Origin: Pyrinomonadaceae bacterium
Lineage (GTDB): Bacteria; Acidobacteriota; Blastocatellia; Pyrinomonadales; Pyrinomonadaceae
Direction of reading: 5' to 3'
Assembly: GCA_013812565.1 (NCBI GenBank)
Contig: JACCTF010000863.1
Location: 1-6,405, forward strand
DNA: 6,405 nt
This document shows positions 1 to 6,246 of the stretch, piece by piece. A program made the position numbers and the translations under genes. Positions within the stretch are counted from its first letter, which is position 1. Every line of letters begins with the position of its first letter. The notes below the pieces were generated by a model, which searched no databases, was not told the DNA's origin, and worked only from the letters and a program-made list of their open reading frames with translations.

Positions 1-426
1 GCAGACATCTTCCGGATACTCAAACTGTGCGGCATTGATTGCAAACTCTTCTGTGTCGAGAACGCTGTATGTGTAATCCGGCGCAACCAACACATCCATG
101 TCCAGATCAACAAAGCTGAGAACCGTATCGTCAAACACAGCGGGCCGGTTGATGTTGCAGTAGTAGTTACGAAGCCTGCCGTTGGGATGGGCGAAGCGAA
201 ACACGTTATACCATCGATCCGTCCAGTAGTATTCGGTGCTAAGTGTGCCCGGCGCAATCGTGCCGAGCAGAGGATGGCGCACCTCCTCTGCAAACTCGGC
301 ATCAAGCACGATCAGTGAACCTCTGTGCTCACGCAGGCGTCCCGCCCAACTGCGATGCACGCGGCCATCGTACTTACAGGCGCGCACGTTGATCTCTGAT
401 TGAGACGCGTTAATTTGAAGTGTCAC
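1..426 (-). CDS. DUF402 family protein (nucleoside phosphatase-like), 3' end outside window
   Basis: The 142 visible codons read as a DUF402 (PF04167) protein. Characterised relatives are metal-dependent phosphohydrolases: FomD, which acts on a cytidylyl intermediate of fosfomycin synthesis, and staphylococcal nucleoside di/triphosphatases. Family hallmarks seen here are a segment with EYYWTDRWYNVFRF (about residues 65-78), GRLRNYYCNINRP (about 83-95) and FVDLDMDVLVAPD (about 105-117), which together form the barrel and the metal site. The start is the GTG at 426-424, preceded by an AAGGAG ribosome binding site nine bases upstream. The frame stays open further upstream but has no ATG and lacks family similarity there. 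The frame runs off the window edge, so the C-terminus is missing. It is separated from the upstream lipoprotein gene by 424 bp, so it is probably a separate transcription unit. No promoter was recognised. The family call is firm; the substrate is unknown. Confidence 0.85.
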   Translation of the reverse strand, partial: MTLQINASQSEINVRACKYDGRVHRSWAGRLREHRGSLIVLDAEFAEEVRHPLLGTIAPGTLSTEYYWTDRWYNVFRFAHPNGRLRNYYCNINRPAVFDDTVLSFVDLDMDVLVAPDYTYSVLDTEEFAINAAQFEYPEDVC

Positions 427-532
427 GCGGAGAGGCTCCTTTGGCAGGTTCTTTGCCGACGGTTTCGTCGAACATGCACATGGTTTTGAAGCAGCCCAAT
501 CAAACCACACGACATTGGTGCAGAAGGAATCA

Positions 533-654
533 GCCACCGCAGGCACAGAGACACGGAGGGGAGAAGGCAGTAAGCAGAAGGCAGTCCGAAAGCCTCTTGC
601 TGCTTACTGCTTTCCGTCTTCCGCTTTCTATCTTTACTCTGTGCCTGCGGTGGC
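533..654. repeat. 122-bp nested inverted repeat, possible REP/MITE-like element
   Basis: The outer arms are a perfect 18-bp inverted repeat: 533-550 begins GCCACCGCAGG and 637-654 is its exact reverse complement. Nested inside is a second perfect 11-bp pair, GCAGTAAGCAG at 567-577 against CTGCTTACTGC at 600-610, which can be lengthened by GAAG/TTTC pairing with one G-T wobble. A short direct repeat, AAGGCAG, occurs at 564-570 and 578-584. No obvious target-site duplication flanks the arms and the element encodes no protein. It could be a non-autonomous mobile element, a REP-type repeat, or a strong bidirectional transcription barrier. It is unlike a standard intrinsic terminator because no T-run follows either arm. 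Confidence 0.65.
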
Positions 655-658
655 CGAA

Positions 659-682
659 CTAATTTTGTAAGTTTCAAATTAG
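659..682. repeat. AT-rich hairpin
   Basis: CTAATTT at 659-665 pairs with AAATTAG at 676-682. After one bulged T, G667 pairs with C675, closing a 7-base loop. It begins five bases after the large inverted repeat, so it may belong to the same element. No T-run follows on either strand to make it a classical terminator. Confidence 0.4.
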
Positions 683-691
683 CGAAGCATC

Positions 692-810
692 GGACCGCAC
701 AATCTTCTTTCATCAACATCGCGGAGGATAGTTACAGAATTGCCAAGCACAATACAAGTGCAGGGCCGTCGCCAACTATCTGCGAAGCACTGTGCCGTTC
801 GGGTAGGTCC
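692..810. ncRNA. Candidate structured RNA: long interrupted hairpin with central bubble
   Basis: Six pairings nest in order: GGACC 692-696 with GGTCC 806-810; GCAC 697-700 with GTGC 792-795; TCGC 719-722 with GCGA 782-785; GATAGTT 727-733 with AACTATC 774-780; GCC 742-744 with GGC 764-766; GCAC 747-750 with GTGC 758-761 around a 7-base loop. That is 27 pairs in one co-linear stem, with an open bubble formed by 701-718 and 786-791. A closing stem, central bubble and apical stem is the architecture of 6S RNA, but it is not diagnostic and I recognise no conserved 6S sequence. The pairing works on either strand, so strand is unassigned. No promoter or terminator was found for an independent transcript; it could instead be a leader of the DUF402 gene or a trailer of the lipoprotein gene. 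Confidence 0.3.
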
Positions 811-850
811 TCTCGGAAGCGAGGAAAGAAAACTTAACTTTCGGCACGGT

Positions 851-2041
851 TCAGGGAGCCGTCTCGGCAACTGTCTCGGATGGCTGACTGGTGTTGCCCG
901 CCTCGTCGACGGCGGTTAAGTAGTAGTAGTAGCGTATGCCGGATTCCACTAACTCATCCTGGTAGGTTGTGCGTTTGAGCAGTTCGCGTGTGAGCTTAAT
1001 CCATTGCTCCTTCGGCACATCGGGATCGGTTGAGCGGTAGATGTTGTAGCCGACGACATCGCGTTCCTTGTTGGCCGAGAAGAAGATGGCGAGGCGTCCT
1101 CCTGCCGGACCAGGAGCGATGGAGATTCCTTCGGGTGCTGTGGGATGAAAAGTGTCCTGCGGCGTGACGGTCTTCGGGTTGGAATTAAGGCTTTCGATTG
1201 GTGCGCCGCCGGTGCCGAGAGAGACGGCGCGAACGATGTATGTGTATTCTTCGCCAAAGCGAAAAGTTTGATCCCGGTATTCAGTTACGCTGGACAGCAC
1301 AGCAGAGTTGAGCGGCGTCGGCGCCTGTTCGCTCTGCGCTTGGGATGTACGGTAGATGTTGTAGCCGAGGATGTTGGGGGGCGTCGAACCGTCAACGTTA
1401 GCCGTGGGAGTCTGCCAGCGAACGGTGAGCGCAGTTTCTCCGGGAACAATCTCTGTAATGAGGGGAGGTTCGCTAATGCTGGGGGTTGGTTCAATCGCGT
1501 GAAAGTTCGAGAAGGCGGCGCGCTGATTGGCCGCGTTGACGTAGCGCAGCGCATAGCGCAGGCGCACAGGGCTTAAGTTCAGCGTGTCAGTGTAGTAGAG
1601 CGTATCGCCGGCCCGCGCAATCTCTTCAGCCGAAACCGAACCGATCAAGTTGGCGCGAGCCGAAAATTCTTCTTCCGTAAGCGGCAACGGGGAATCAGGC
1701 GGCTCCTCAAGACGGTAGATGTCGATGCGGCGAATGCTTTGCACGCTCGCTGCGGGAGCGTTGCGGCGAGGCGCGGGCCAACTGAGAATAACTTGATTGC
1801 CGCGCTGCACACCTGACAAAAACTCCGTGCGCTGCGGAATATTTTCGACGGGGGGGAGCGGCGGGCGACGCTTGCCGCAGGCGCTTGCCGCAAAGGTTGC
1901 CGCGCACAGAACAAAGCCGAGCAAAAAAAACCGTGGGCGAAAAACGTGTGCGGCGCGTTGGGCCGTTTTGATCGACTGTGACAGAGCGCACGTGCGCGAC
2001 ATGTTGGAGCAGCGGGGCAGATCCCTACGACGCGGGTTCAC
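851..2041 (-). CDS. Lipoprotein with three fibronectin type III domains
   Basis: A 396-residue predicted secreted lipoprotein. A basic N-region (R35, R37) is followed by a hydrophobic segment (about 38-51) and a lipobox ending A52-S53-A54-C55, so signal peptidase II should cleave before C55. After it comes a GKRRPPLPP segment, reminiscent of the start of small LptM-like lipoproteins, then three Fn3-like domains at about 70-183, 190-294 and 298-392. Each domain has the same strand motif: RIDIYR at 105-110, GYNIYR at 226-231 and GYNIYR at 331-336. No catalytic motif is visible; Fn3 lipoproteins usually bind proteins or glycans. The GTG start overlaps the hslU stop (GTGA), indicating translational coupling and an operon with hslU. 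No Shine-Dalgarno was seen. An alternative start is the ATG at 2002-2000 (residue 14), which would give a more normal signal peptide length. Confidence 0.8.
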   Translation of the reverse strand: MNPRRRDLPRCSNMSRTCALSQSIKTAQRAAHVFRPRFFLLGFVLCAATFAASACGKRRPPLPPVENIPQRTEFLSGVQRGNQVILSWPAPRRNAPAASVQSIRRIDIYRLEEPPDSPLPLTEEEFSARANLIGSVSAEEIARAGDTLYYTDTLNLSPVRLRYALRYVNAANQRAAFSNFHAIEPTPSISEPPLITEIVPGETALTVRWQTPTANVDGSTPPNILGYNIYRTSQAQSEQAPTPLNSAVLSSVTEYRDQTFRFGEEYTYIVRAVSLGTGGAPIESLNSNPKTVTPQDTFHPTAPEGISIAPGPAGGRLAIFFSANKERDVVGYNIYRSTDPDVPKEQWIKLTRELLKRTTYQDELVESGIRYYYYLTAVDEAGNTSQPSETVAETAP

Positions 2042-3498
2042 AGAACGTACCGACTTAAATCTTGATCTTTGACAATTTCGGAAAGCGTGCGGCAGACGTA
2101 CTCGGCGTCGATGACCTGCTGCTTAGGTTCGAGGTCTGGTCCGGCAAAGCTGATCTCATCAAGCACTTTTTCCATAATGGTATGGAGGCGACGGGCACCG
2201 ATGTTTTCGGTTTGGTGGTTGACTTGCGCCGCAAAGACTGCGACCTGGTCAATGCCGTCCTCTGTAAATTCGAGCTCAATACCCTCGGTTGCAAGCAGCG
2301 CACGGTACTGCTTGGCGAGAGAGTTCTTCGGTTCGGTGAGAATGCGTTTAAAGTCTTCGACCGTTAAGGATTCAAGTTCGACGCGAATAGGGAAGCGCCC
2401 TTGAAGTTCTGGAATCAAATCAGACGGCTTGGAGACGTGAAAAGCGCCGGCGGCGATGAACAGGATGTGATCGGTGCGCACCATGCCGTAGCGCGTGTTG
2501 ACGGTGGTGCCTTCGACAATCGGCAGGATGTCACGCTGCACGCCTTCGCGCGAAACATCGGGGCCAGTGCCGGTCTCACGGCCCGCGATCTTGTCAATCT
2601 CGTCGAGAAAGATGATCCCCGAAGATTCAACGCGTTCGAGAGCGGCGCGCGCGACCGTGTCCATGTCGATCAGGCGCTCCTCCTCTTCCTGCTTCAGATA
2701 CTCCATCGCTTCATCGACGCGCATCTTACGGCGCTTGGTGCGACCCTGAAATAGGTTGCCGAGCATGTCCTTCATGTTGATGCCCATTTCTTCGATGCCC
2801 TGCGGCCCGGCGACCTCAATGGTGGGGAAACTCTTTTCACGTACTTCTAATTCGATAAGGCGATTGTCAAGGCGGCCTTCGCGCAATTGCGTGCGCAGCT
2901 TTTCCCGCGTCCGCTGAAATTGATCATCCGAGCCACCCGGCGCAGTGCGCTTGGCTTCGGCGCGAGGGGTTGTCGATTCCGGGCTGGATACTTCGTGTTC
3001 TTCCTCATCGAAATCAAAGTAAGCGTTGGCGGCAGACGATTTAGGCGGCGGCAAAAGCAGGTCAAGGACACGTTCCTCAACATTCATCTCAGCTTTGTCA
3101 GCGATCTCTTCGATCTTCTCAGCGCGAGTCATTTCGACGGCGATCTCGGTTAGATCACGGATCATGCTTTCGACATCGCGGCCGACATAGCCGACCTCGG
3201 TAAATTTCGACGCTTCGACTTTGAGAAAAGGCGAGTTTGACATGCGCGCCAGACGCCTGGCGATCTCGGTTTTGCCGACCCCTGTGGAGCCGATCATGAT
3301 GATGTTCTTCGGCATCACGTCGGCGGCCATATCGGGCGGAAGTTTCTGGCGGCGTATGCGGTTGCGCAACGCAATTGCGACTGCGCGTTTCGCCGCCTTC
3401 TGTCCGACGACGTGCTTGTCGAGCGCCTCAACAATCTGCCGCGGCGTCATCTCATCAAGCCGCGCTTCTTCTGTATCACCTGAAAGATAGATAACCAT
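2038..3498 (-). CDS. hslU: ATP-dependent protease ATPase subunit HslU (ClpY)
   Basis: The AAA+ unfoldase of the HslUV protease. It recognises, unfolds and threads proteins into the HslV chamber in the cytoplasm. Visible motifs: the N-terminal [17 protein letters not shown] block (17-33), Walker A GSTGVGKT (70-77, Ser where HslU usually has Pro), pore loop GYVG (103-106), Walker B IIFLDE (295-300), sensor-1 region with GAFH (351-354), arginine-finger region LQGRFP (365-370), sensor 2 GARRL (434-438), and the C-terminal tail DLSRYVL that docks into HslV. It has 486 residues, about 40 more than the E. coli protein. The extra length is an acidic and Ser/Pro-rich stretch in the I domain, about 154-197. 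It lies 83 bp downstream of hslV and overlaps the next gene by four bases. Neither M1 nor M17 has a clear Shine-Dalgarno; M17 matches the usual family start. Confidence 0.97.
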   Translation of the reverse strand: MVIYLSGDTEEARLDEMTPRQIVEALDKHVVGQKAAKRAVAIALRNRIRRQKLPPDMAADVMPKNIIMIGSTGVGKTEIARRLARMSNSPFLKVEASKFTEVGYVGRDVESMIRDLTEIAVEMTRAEKIEEIADKAEMNVEERVLDLLLPPPKSSAANAYFDFDEEEHEVSSPESTTPRAEAKRTAPGGSDDQFQRTREKLRTQLREGRLDNRLIELEVREKSFPTIEVAGPQGIEEMGINMKDMLGNLFQGRTKRRKMRVDEAMEYLKQEEEERLIDMDTVARAALERVESSGIIFLDEIDKIAGRETGTGPDVSREGVQRDILPIVEGTTVNTRYGMVRTDHILFIAAGAFHVSKPSDLIPELQGRFPIRVELESLTVEDFKRILTEPKNSLAKQYRALLATEGIELEFTEDGIDQVAVFAAQVNHQTENIGARRLHTIMEKVLDEISFAGPDLEPKQQVIDAEYVCRTLSEIVKDQDLSRYVL

Positions 3499-3581
3499 TG
3501 GTATAGATGTCAGACGTCAGATGTCGGATGTTAGTTGAAGTCAATACAGACATCTAACATCCAGCATCTGAGATCCAGCTT
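3499..3581. repeat. hslV-hslU spacer made of short direct and inverted repeats
   Basis: AGATGTC occurs at 3505-3511 and 3519-3525, separated by CAGACGT-type sequence of the same flavour, and its reverse complement GACATCT is at 3549-3555. GGATGTTAG at 3526-3534 is the exact reverse complement of CTAACATCC at 3554-3562, which allows a 9-bp hairpin with a 19-base loop. The spacer is therefore almost entirely degenerate ATGTC/GACAT units. In the mRNA it lies between the hslV stop and hslU start, so it could act as an attenuator or processing site, or simply be a dispersed intergenic repeat. Confidence 0.6.
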
Positions 3582-4130
3582 TTAGATTTCTTCAATCACA
3601 ATATTTTGGTTGGTATAAATGCAAATTTCGCCGGCGATGCGGAGCGCTTCAGTGGCAATCTCGCTGGCGCTCATCTGTGTGTGTGTAAGCAGGGCGCGCG
3701 CAGCGGCGAGCGCAAAGGAGCCGCCGGAGCCGATTGCCAGAACATCATTCTTTTCGTCGGGGGCGATGACATCGCCGTTGCCCGAAAGGAGAAATGAGCT
3801 TCGTTCATCGGCGACGACAAGCAACGCTTCGAGGTGGCGCAAGATTTTATCCGTGCGCCAGTCTTTGCTGAGTTCAATCGCGGCGCGGTCGAGGTTGCCG
3901 TGATACTGTTCGAGTTTGGCTTCAAAGCGGGTCAATAGGGAAAAAGCGTCGGCCGAGGCCCCGGCAAAACCGGCGATAATACGGTCGTTGTAAAGGCGAC
4001 GTACTTTGCGCGCGTGGCTCTTCATCACCGTCTCGCCGAGTGTCACTTGTCCGTCGCCAGCCATCGCGACGCGCCCTTCGCGGCGTACAAGTAAAATGGT
4101 CGTACTGCGTATGGAAGTTTGTTTGTTCAT
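3582..4130 (-). CDS. hslV: ATP-dependent protease peptidase subunit HslV (ClpQ)
   Basis: The threonine peptidase of HslUV: a proteasome-beta-like subunit forming a double hexameric chamber that degrades proteins fed by HslU. From the ATG at 4130 it has 182 residues. The mature protein should begin at T10 (TTILLVRR), after a nine-residue propeptide MNKQTSIRS; propeptides of similar size occur in other non-proteobacterial HslV. Relative to T1, the active-site partners D17 (in AGDGQ) and K33 (in ARKVRRLYN) are in place. GSGG and the ICIYTN block near the C-terminus are also typical. The frame is open 15 codons further to a TTG at 4175, but that TTG is part of a promoter -35 box, so 4130 is chosen. 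No Shine-Dalgarno precedes it. It is first in a leftward unit with hslU and the lipoprotein gene. Confidence 0.95.
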   Translation of the reverse strand: MNKQTSIRSTTILLVRREGRVAMAGDGQVTLGETVMKSHARKVRRLYNDRIIAGFAGASADAFSLLTRFEAKLEQYHGNLDRAAIELSKDWRTDKILRHLEALLVVADERSSFLLSGNGDVIAPDEKNDVLAIGSGGSFALAAARALLTHTQMSASEIATEALRIAGEICIYTNQNIVIEEI

Positions 4131-4145
4131 CGTTTGAAACGAAGC

Positions 4146-4175
4146 ACTATAGAAACAGGCGTAAAAGGAAGTCAA
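4146..4175 (-). promoter_or_regulatory. Sigma-70-type promoter for hslV-hslU
   Basis: On the minus strand, TTGACT (4175-4170) and TATAGT (4151-4146) are separated by 18 bases, each one or two mismatches from consensus. Transcription would start near 4139, leaving only about nine untranslated bases before the hslV ATG at 4130. No CIRCE-like or other known heat-shock operator was recognised around it. Confidence 0.7.
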
Positions 4176-4180
4176 GCGGA

Positions 4181-4218
4181 GGTCTGCCAGGCAACAGGTG
4201 TGTTACTCCGGCAGGACC
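4181..4218. repeat. Hairpin just upstream of the hslV promoter
   Basis: GGTCTGCC at 4181-4188 pairs with GGCAGGACC at 4210-4218 through eight base pairs and one bulged G. Inside its loop AACA (4193-4196) can pair with TGTT (4201-4204). It lies six bases behind the -35 box. No T-run follows it, so it does not look like an intrinsic terminator; it could be an operator-like site. Confidence 0.35.
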
Positions 4219-4407
4219 AGTGAAGTATCTGGATGATGAAGCTTTGAGACGCGCGATAAGCATCAGGGGCAATCAATTCGTACTTTCATAAAGTCTCAGA
4301 GGGCGTGGCGGTTGAAAATGTTTGTTCGAGTCGAGAACCGAAGGAACCTTGTAAATCTAAATTCTGGGGCGGTGCGGCGGAACGGACAGGGTAAGGAGTT
4401 TTACGTT

Positions 4408-4458
4408 ATGATGATCACGGATGCGGCCGAAGATAAAGAGAACAGCAGAGGAGTATGA
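4408..4458 (+). CDS. 16-codon mini-ORF, possible leader peptide
   Basis: The peptide reads MMITDAAEDKENSRGV. It has a strong Shine-Dalgarno, AAGGAG at 4393-4398, nine bases before the ATG. Its TGA stop (4456-4458) lies inside the ribosome binding region of the following hydrolase gene, five bases before the preferred ATG at 4464 and overlapping the alternative ATG at 4455 as ATGA. This layout is what is expected for a translationally coupled leader peptide. There is no run of a single amino acid that would suggest classical attenuation. The peptide is not recognisable, and a chance ORF cannot be excluded. Confidence 0.4.
   Translation: MMITDAAEDKENSRGV
4447..4453 (+). promoter_or_regulatory. 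Ribosome binding site that decides the hydrolase start
   Basis: AGAGGAG lies ten bases before ATG 4464 but only one base before ATG 4455. This spacing favours 4464 as the start. The site is inside the mini-ORF, so ribosomes translating the mini-ORF would cross it, consistent with coupling. Confidence 0.6.
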
Positions 4459-4463
4459 GAAAC

Positions 4464-5255
4464 ATGCGACGCGAAAAGCCGCTCATTGGAATTACGATGC
4501 GCTATGAGTTGGAGACGGAAAGATTTTACCTGGCGCGTTTTTACAGCGAAGCGGTCGAGGCCGTGGGCGGCATACCGATTCACTTATCTTTAATCCCACG
4601 TTTTCCATATATCGAGACGGTATTGGATCAACTCGACGGCGTGTTGTTGCCGGGCAGCGCCTCGGACGTCGATCCGTTGCTTTACGGGCACGAACCGCAC
4701 CAACATCTGGGTGATGTGCATCCGCTGCGCGACGGAACCGATTGGCTGGTGCTACAAGAGGTAGAGCGGCGGCGCATACCATTGTTGGCGATCTGCTATG
4801 GCATGCAGATGCTGAATGTTACGCGCGGCGGCACATTGATCCAGGACATTGCAACGGAGATTCCGGCAGCAATTAAGCACGAGCAGGGAGGACCACGCAG
4901 TCGCCGTTCGCACGCCGTGCGTCTGCTCGAGGAAAGTATGCTGGCGAAACTAGCACAGAGTGAAAGCGCGCTCGTTAATAGCCATCATCACCAAGCAATC
5001 GCCTCTGTGGGACAACACCTGCGTGCGACGGCCTGGACCACAGACGGTTTAGTTGAAGCATTGGAGGAGGTGCGAACAGATCGGTGGGCGCTCGGCGTGC
5101 AGTGGCATCCGGAACTCAACTGGGAAGACGATGCCTTCGCCCGTGAACTTTTCGCTTCATTCGTTGAGGAGGCGCGAGAGTACAAAAAGGAATTGCATCT
5201 TGAACATGAAACGGCGACAACGGAAACTCACGAGCCACTCACAAGCGTCCGATAA
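4464..5255 (+). CDS. Gamma-glutamyl-gamma-aminobutyrate hydrolase family protein (peptidase C26)
   Basis: A class I glutamine-amidotransferase-like hydrolase of the PuuD/peptidase C26 family, whose members cleave gamma-glutamyl bonds, for example gamma-glutamyl-GABA in putrescine breakdown. In the 263-residue protein, the opening KPLIGITMRY, the segment LDGVLLPGSASDVDP (57-71), the nucleophile elbow AICYGMQ with Cys111 (109-115), NSHHHQAI (172-179) and GVQWHPE with His215 and Glu217 (211-217) form the family signature and the full Cys-His-Glu triad. The usual Arg after the nucleophile Cys is a Tyr here. The C-terminal 25 or so residues are a charged tail rich in Glu and Thr. ATG 4464 is preferred because GGAG (4450-4453) is ten bases upstream; the in-frame ATG at 4455 would be only one base from it. 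The true substrate is not evident: no putrescine-pathway gene is nearby. Confidence 0.88.
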   Translation: MRREKPLIGITMRYELETERFYLARFYSEAVEAVGGIPIHLSLIPRFPYIETVLDQLDGVLLPGSASDVDPLLYGHEPHQHLGDVHPLRDGTDWLVLQEVERRRIPLLAICYGMQMLNVTRGGTLIQDIATEIPAAIKHEQGGPRSRRSHAVRLLEESMLAKLAQSESALVNSHHHQAIASVGQHLRATAWTTDGLVEALEEVRTDRWALGVQWHPELNWEDDAFARELFASFVEEAREYKKELHLEHETATTETHEPLTSVR

Positions 5256-5354
5256 CGCCTATTGTTGATTGTAGTCCGACCATGTTAAGAAAATGGTTGA
5301 AGCTTTGAAAGTTATCTAAGGTACACACAATAAAGTAAATAGGGAGGGAACACT
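5256..5354 (+). promoter_or_regulatory. Spacer before the dehydrogenase gene, weak promoter candidate
   Basis: TTGAAA at 5305-5310 is followed after 17 bases by CAATAA (5328-5333), a poor -10. A transcript from it would start at about the ribosome binding site, so the call is weak. No terminator hairpin was seen after the hydrolase gene, so read-through from it is also possible. Confidence 0.2.
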
Positions 5355-6128
5355 TTGGGTGAAGTAGCAGGATTAGACTTGCGGGGACGTGTCGCCGTTG
5401 TGACCGGCGGATCGCGTGGAATCGGTCGAGCGGTAGTTGAGCTTCTGGCCGAAGCGGGTGCCCGAATCGTCGTCAACTACCTGCAAGGGGAACGGGCCGC
5501 GATTGAAGCGGTACGCGGTGCTGAAGAACGCGGGGCGCAGGCCTTCGCCGTGCAGGCAGACATCAGGCAGGTAAAAGAGGCAGAGCGGTTGATCGATACG
5601 ACCCGCCAGCGGTTCGGCCCCGTTGAGATTCTCGTGTGCAACGCGGGGATATGGGAGGGCGCGCCAGTCGAAGAGATCAGCGAGGATTTGTGGGATCGAG
5701 TAATGGACATTAACTTAAAGGGCACTTGGACAACGTGTCGTGCAGCGGTGCCGGAGATGAAGCAACAGCGCTTCGGGCGAATTGTGATCGTTAGTTCCAC
5801 CGCAGGACAGCGCGGCGAAGCCAATGTTTCGAACTATGCCGCGTCGAAGGGCGGCCAAATCTCTTTCACAAAATCACTCGCCACAGAGCTTGCTCCCTAC
5901 AACATCAACGTGAATGCGGTTGCGCCCGGATGGGTAGACACAGAGATGAACACAGAAGTCTTCGCCGATGCCCATCGCCGAACGGCGGCCGAGGAGGGGA
6001 TTCCTCTCGGGCGGATTGCAACGGCGGACGACATCGCGCGTCCGATTCTGTTTCTCTGTAGTGAATGGGCGCGTCACATCACGGGCGAAATTTTGAACGT
6101 CAACGGCGGTTCAGTATTGTGCGGTTAA
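5355..6128 (+). CDS. Short-chain dehydrogenase/reductase, FabG-like
   Basis: A 257-residue classical SDR, NAD(P)H-dependent oxidoreductase with a Rossmann fold. Visible motifs: the cofactor-binding TGGSRGIG (17-24), the adenine-contact aspartate D69 in QADI, NAGI (96-99), and the catalytic tetrad N120, S148, Y161 and K165 (YAASK, 161-165), followed by the PGW(V)DTEM segment after the active site and a C-terminal LNVNGG. Sequence is closest in style to 3-oxoacyl-ACP reductases of fatty acid synthesis, but the family is broad and substrate cannot be read from sequence. N41 after the second beta strand, in place of an acidic residue, leans towards NADPH. The start is TTG at 5355, supported by GGAGG at 5343-5347 seven bases upstream. 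It lies 99 bp after the hydrolase gene, with no acyl carrier or fab gene beside it. Confidence 0.9.
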   Translation: MGEVAGLDLRGRVAVVTGGSRGIGRAVVELLAEAGARIVVNYLQGERAAIEAVRGAEERGAQAFAVQADIRQVKEAERLIDTTRQRFGPVEILVCNAGIWEGAPVEEISEDLWDRVMDINLKGTWTTCRAAVPEMKQQRFGRIVIVSSTAGQRGEANVSNYAASKGGQISFTKSLATELAPYNINVNAVAPGWVDTEMNTEVFADAHRRTAAEEGIPLGRIATADDIARPILFLCSEWARHITGEILNVNGGSVLCG

Positions 6129-6132
6129 GCGA

Positions 6133-6162
6133 TTGTGGGCAAACGACACACGCGAGTTAATA
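6133..6162 (+). promoter_or_regulatory. Weak promoter candidate before the Clp N-domain gene
   Basis: TTGTGG (6133-6138) and TTAATA (6157-6162) are separated by 18 bases in the spacer after the dehydrogenase stop. Both boxes are imperfect. Transcription would begin near 6169, about 78 bases before the ATG at 6247. Confidence 0.25.
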
Positions 6163-6246
6163 AAATACATGAGCTATGTCGTCGCGCCGACAACTGAAGT
6201 GTTACTTGAAGGTGATGCCTCCCATTTCACGAAAGGCAGTAAGTTC

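Larger units (their letters stand above)
427..850. other. Gene-free gap dense in inverted repeats
   Basis: No convincing gene lies in these 424 bases. Open frames on both strands here have low-complexity, Arg/Ser/Pro-rich translations and run straight through palindromes, as expected for spurious frames. The gap contains, from left to right, an untranslated stretch with the DUF402 ribosome binding site, a 122-bp nested inverted repeat (533-654), an AT-rich hairpin (659-682), a long interrupted foldable block (692-810) and a small GC hairpin (808-825). No promoter with both boxes was recognised on either strand. On the minus strand the gap would be the 3' region of the lipoprotein gene and the 5' region of the DUF402 gene. 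Confidence 0.75.
4131..4407. other. Divergent intergenic region between hslV and the mini-ORF
   Basis: This region separates the leftward hslV unit from the rightward genes. It contains the hslV promoter at its left end, a hairpin at 4181-4218 just behind that promoter, and the ribosome binding site of the mini-ORF at 4393-4398. A rightward promoter must exist somewhere between about 4220 and 4390, but I found no pair of boxes with acceptable spacing. TTGAAA at 4312-4317 has no matching -10. No tRNA or other RNA gene was recognised. Confidence 0.6.

Noticed and set aside
1..318. Open reading frame on the plus strand from the window edge to TGA at 316-318.
   Set aside because: It lies opposite the DUF402 gene, whose minus-strand translation carries clear family motifs; the plus-strand translation resembles nothing.
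533..654. CRISPR array or intrinsic terminator explanation for the inverted repeat.
   Set aside because: There are no regularly spaced direct repeats with unique spacers, and no T-run follows either arm.
420..719. Overlapping open frames on both strands of the repeat-rich gap.
   Set aside because: They run through the perfect inverted repeat, have low-complexity translations and lack family similarity.
4131..4175. Fifteen extra N-terminal codons of hslV from a TTG start.
   Set aside because: The TTG is the start of the -35 box and the extra residues are not like HslV; ATG 4130 is preferred.
4322..4337. GTTCGAGTC, similar to a tRNA T-loop.
   Set aside because: The flanking bases do not form the T stem, and no acceptor, D or anticodon arms surround it.
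6233..6243. AAGGCAGTAAG, identical to part of the repeat at 564-574.
   Set aside because: An 11-base match is expected by chance in a window of this size and no further similarity surrounds it.
6133..6246. Extension of the Clp N-domain protein upstream to TTG 6133 or ATG 6169.
   Set aside because: The domain similarity begins exactly at Met 6247, and neither upstream start has a ribosome binding site.
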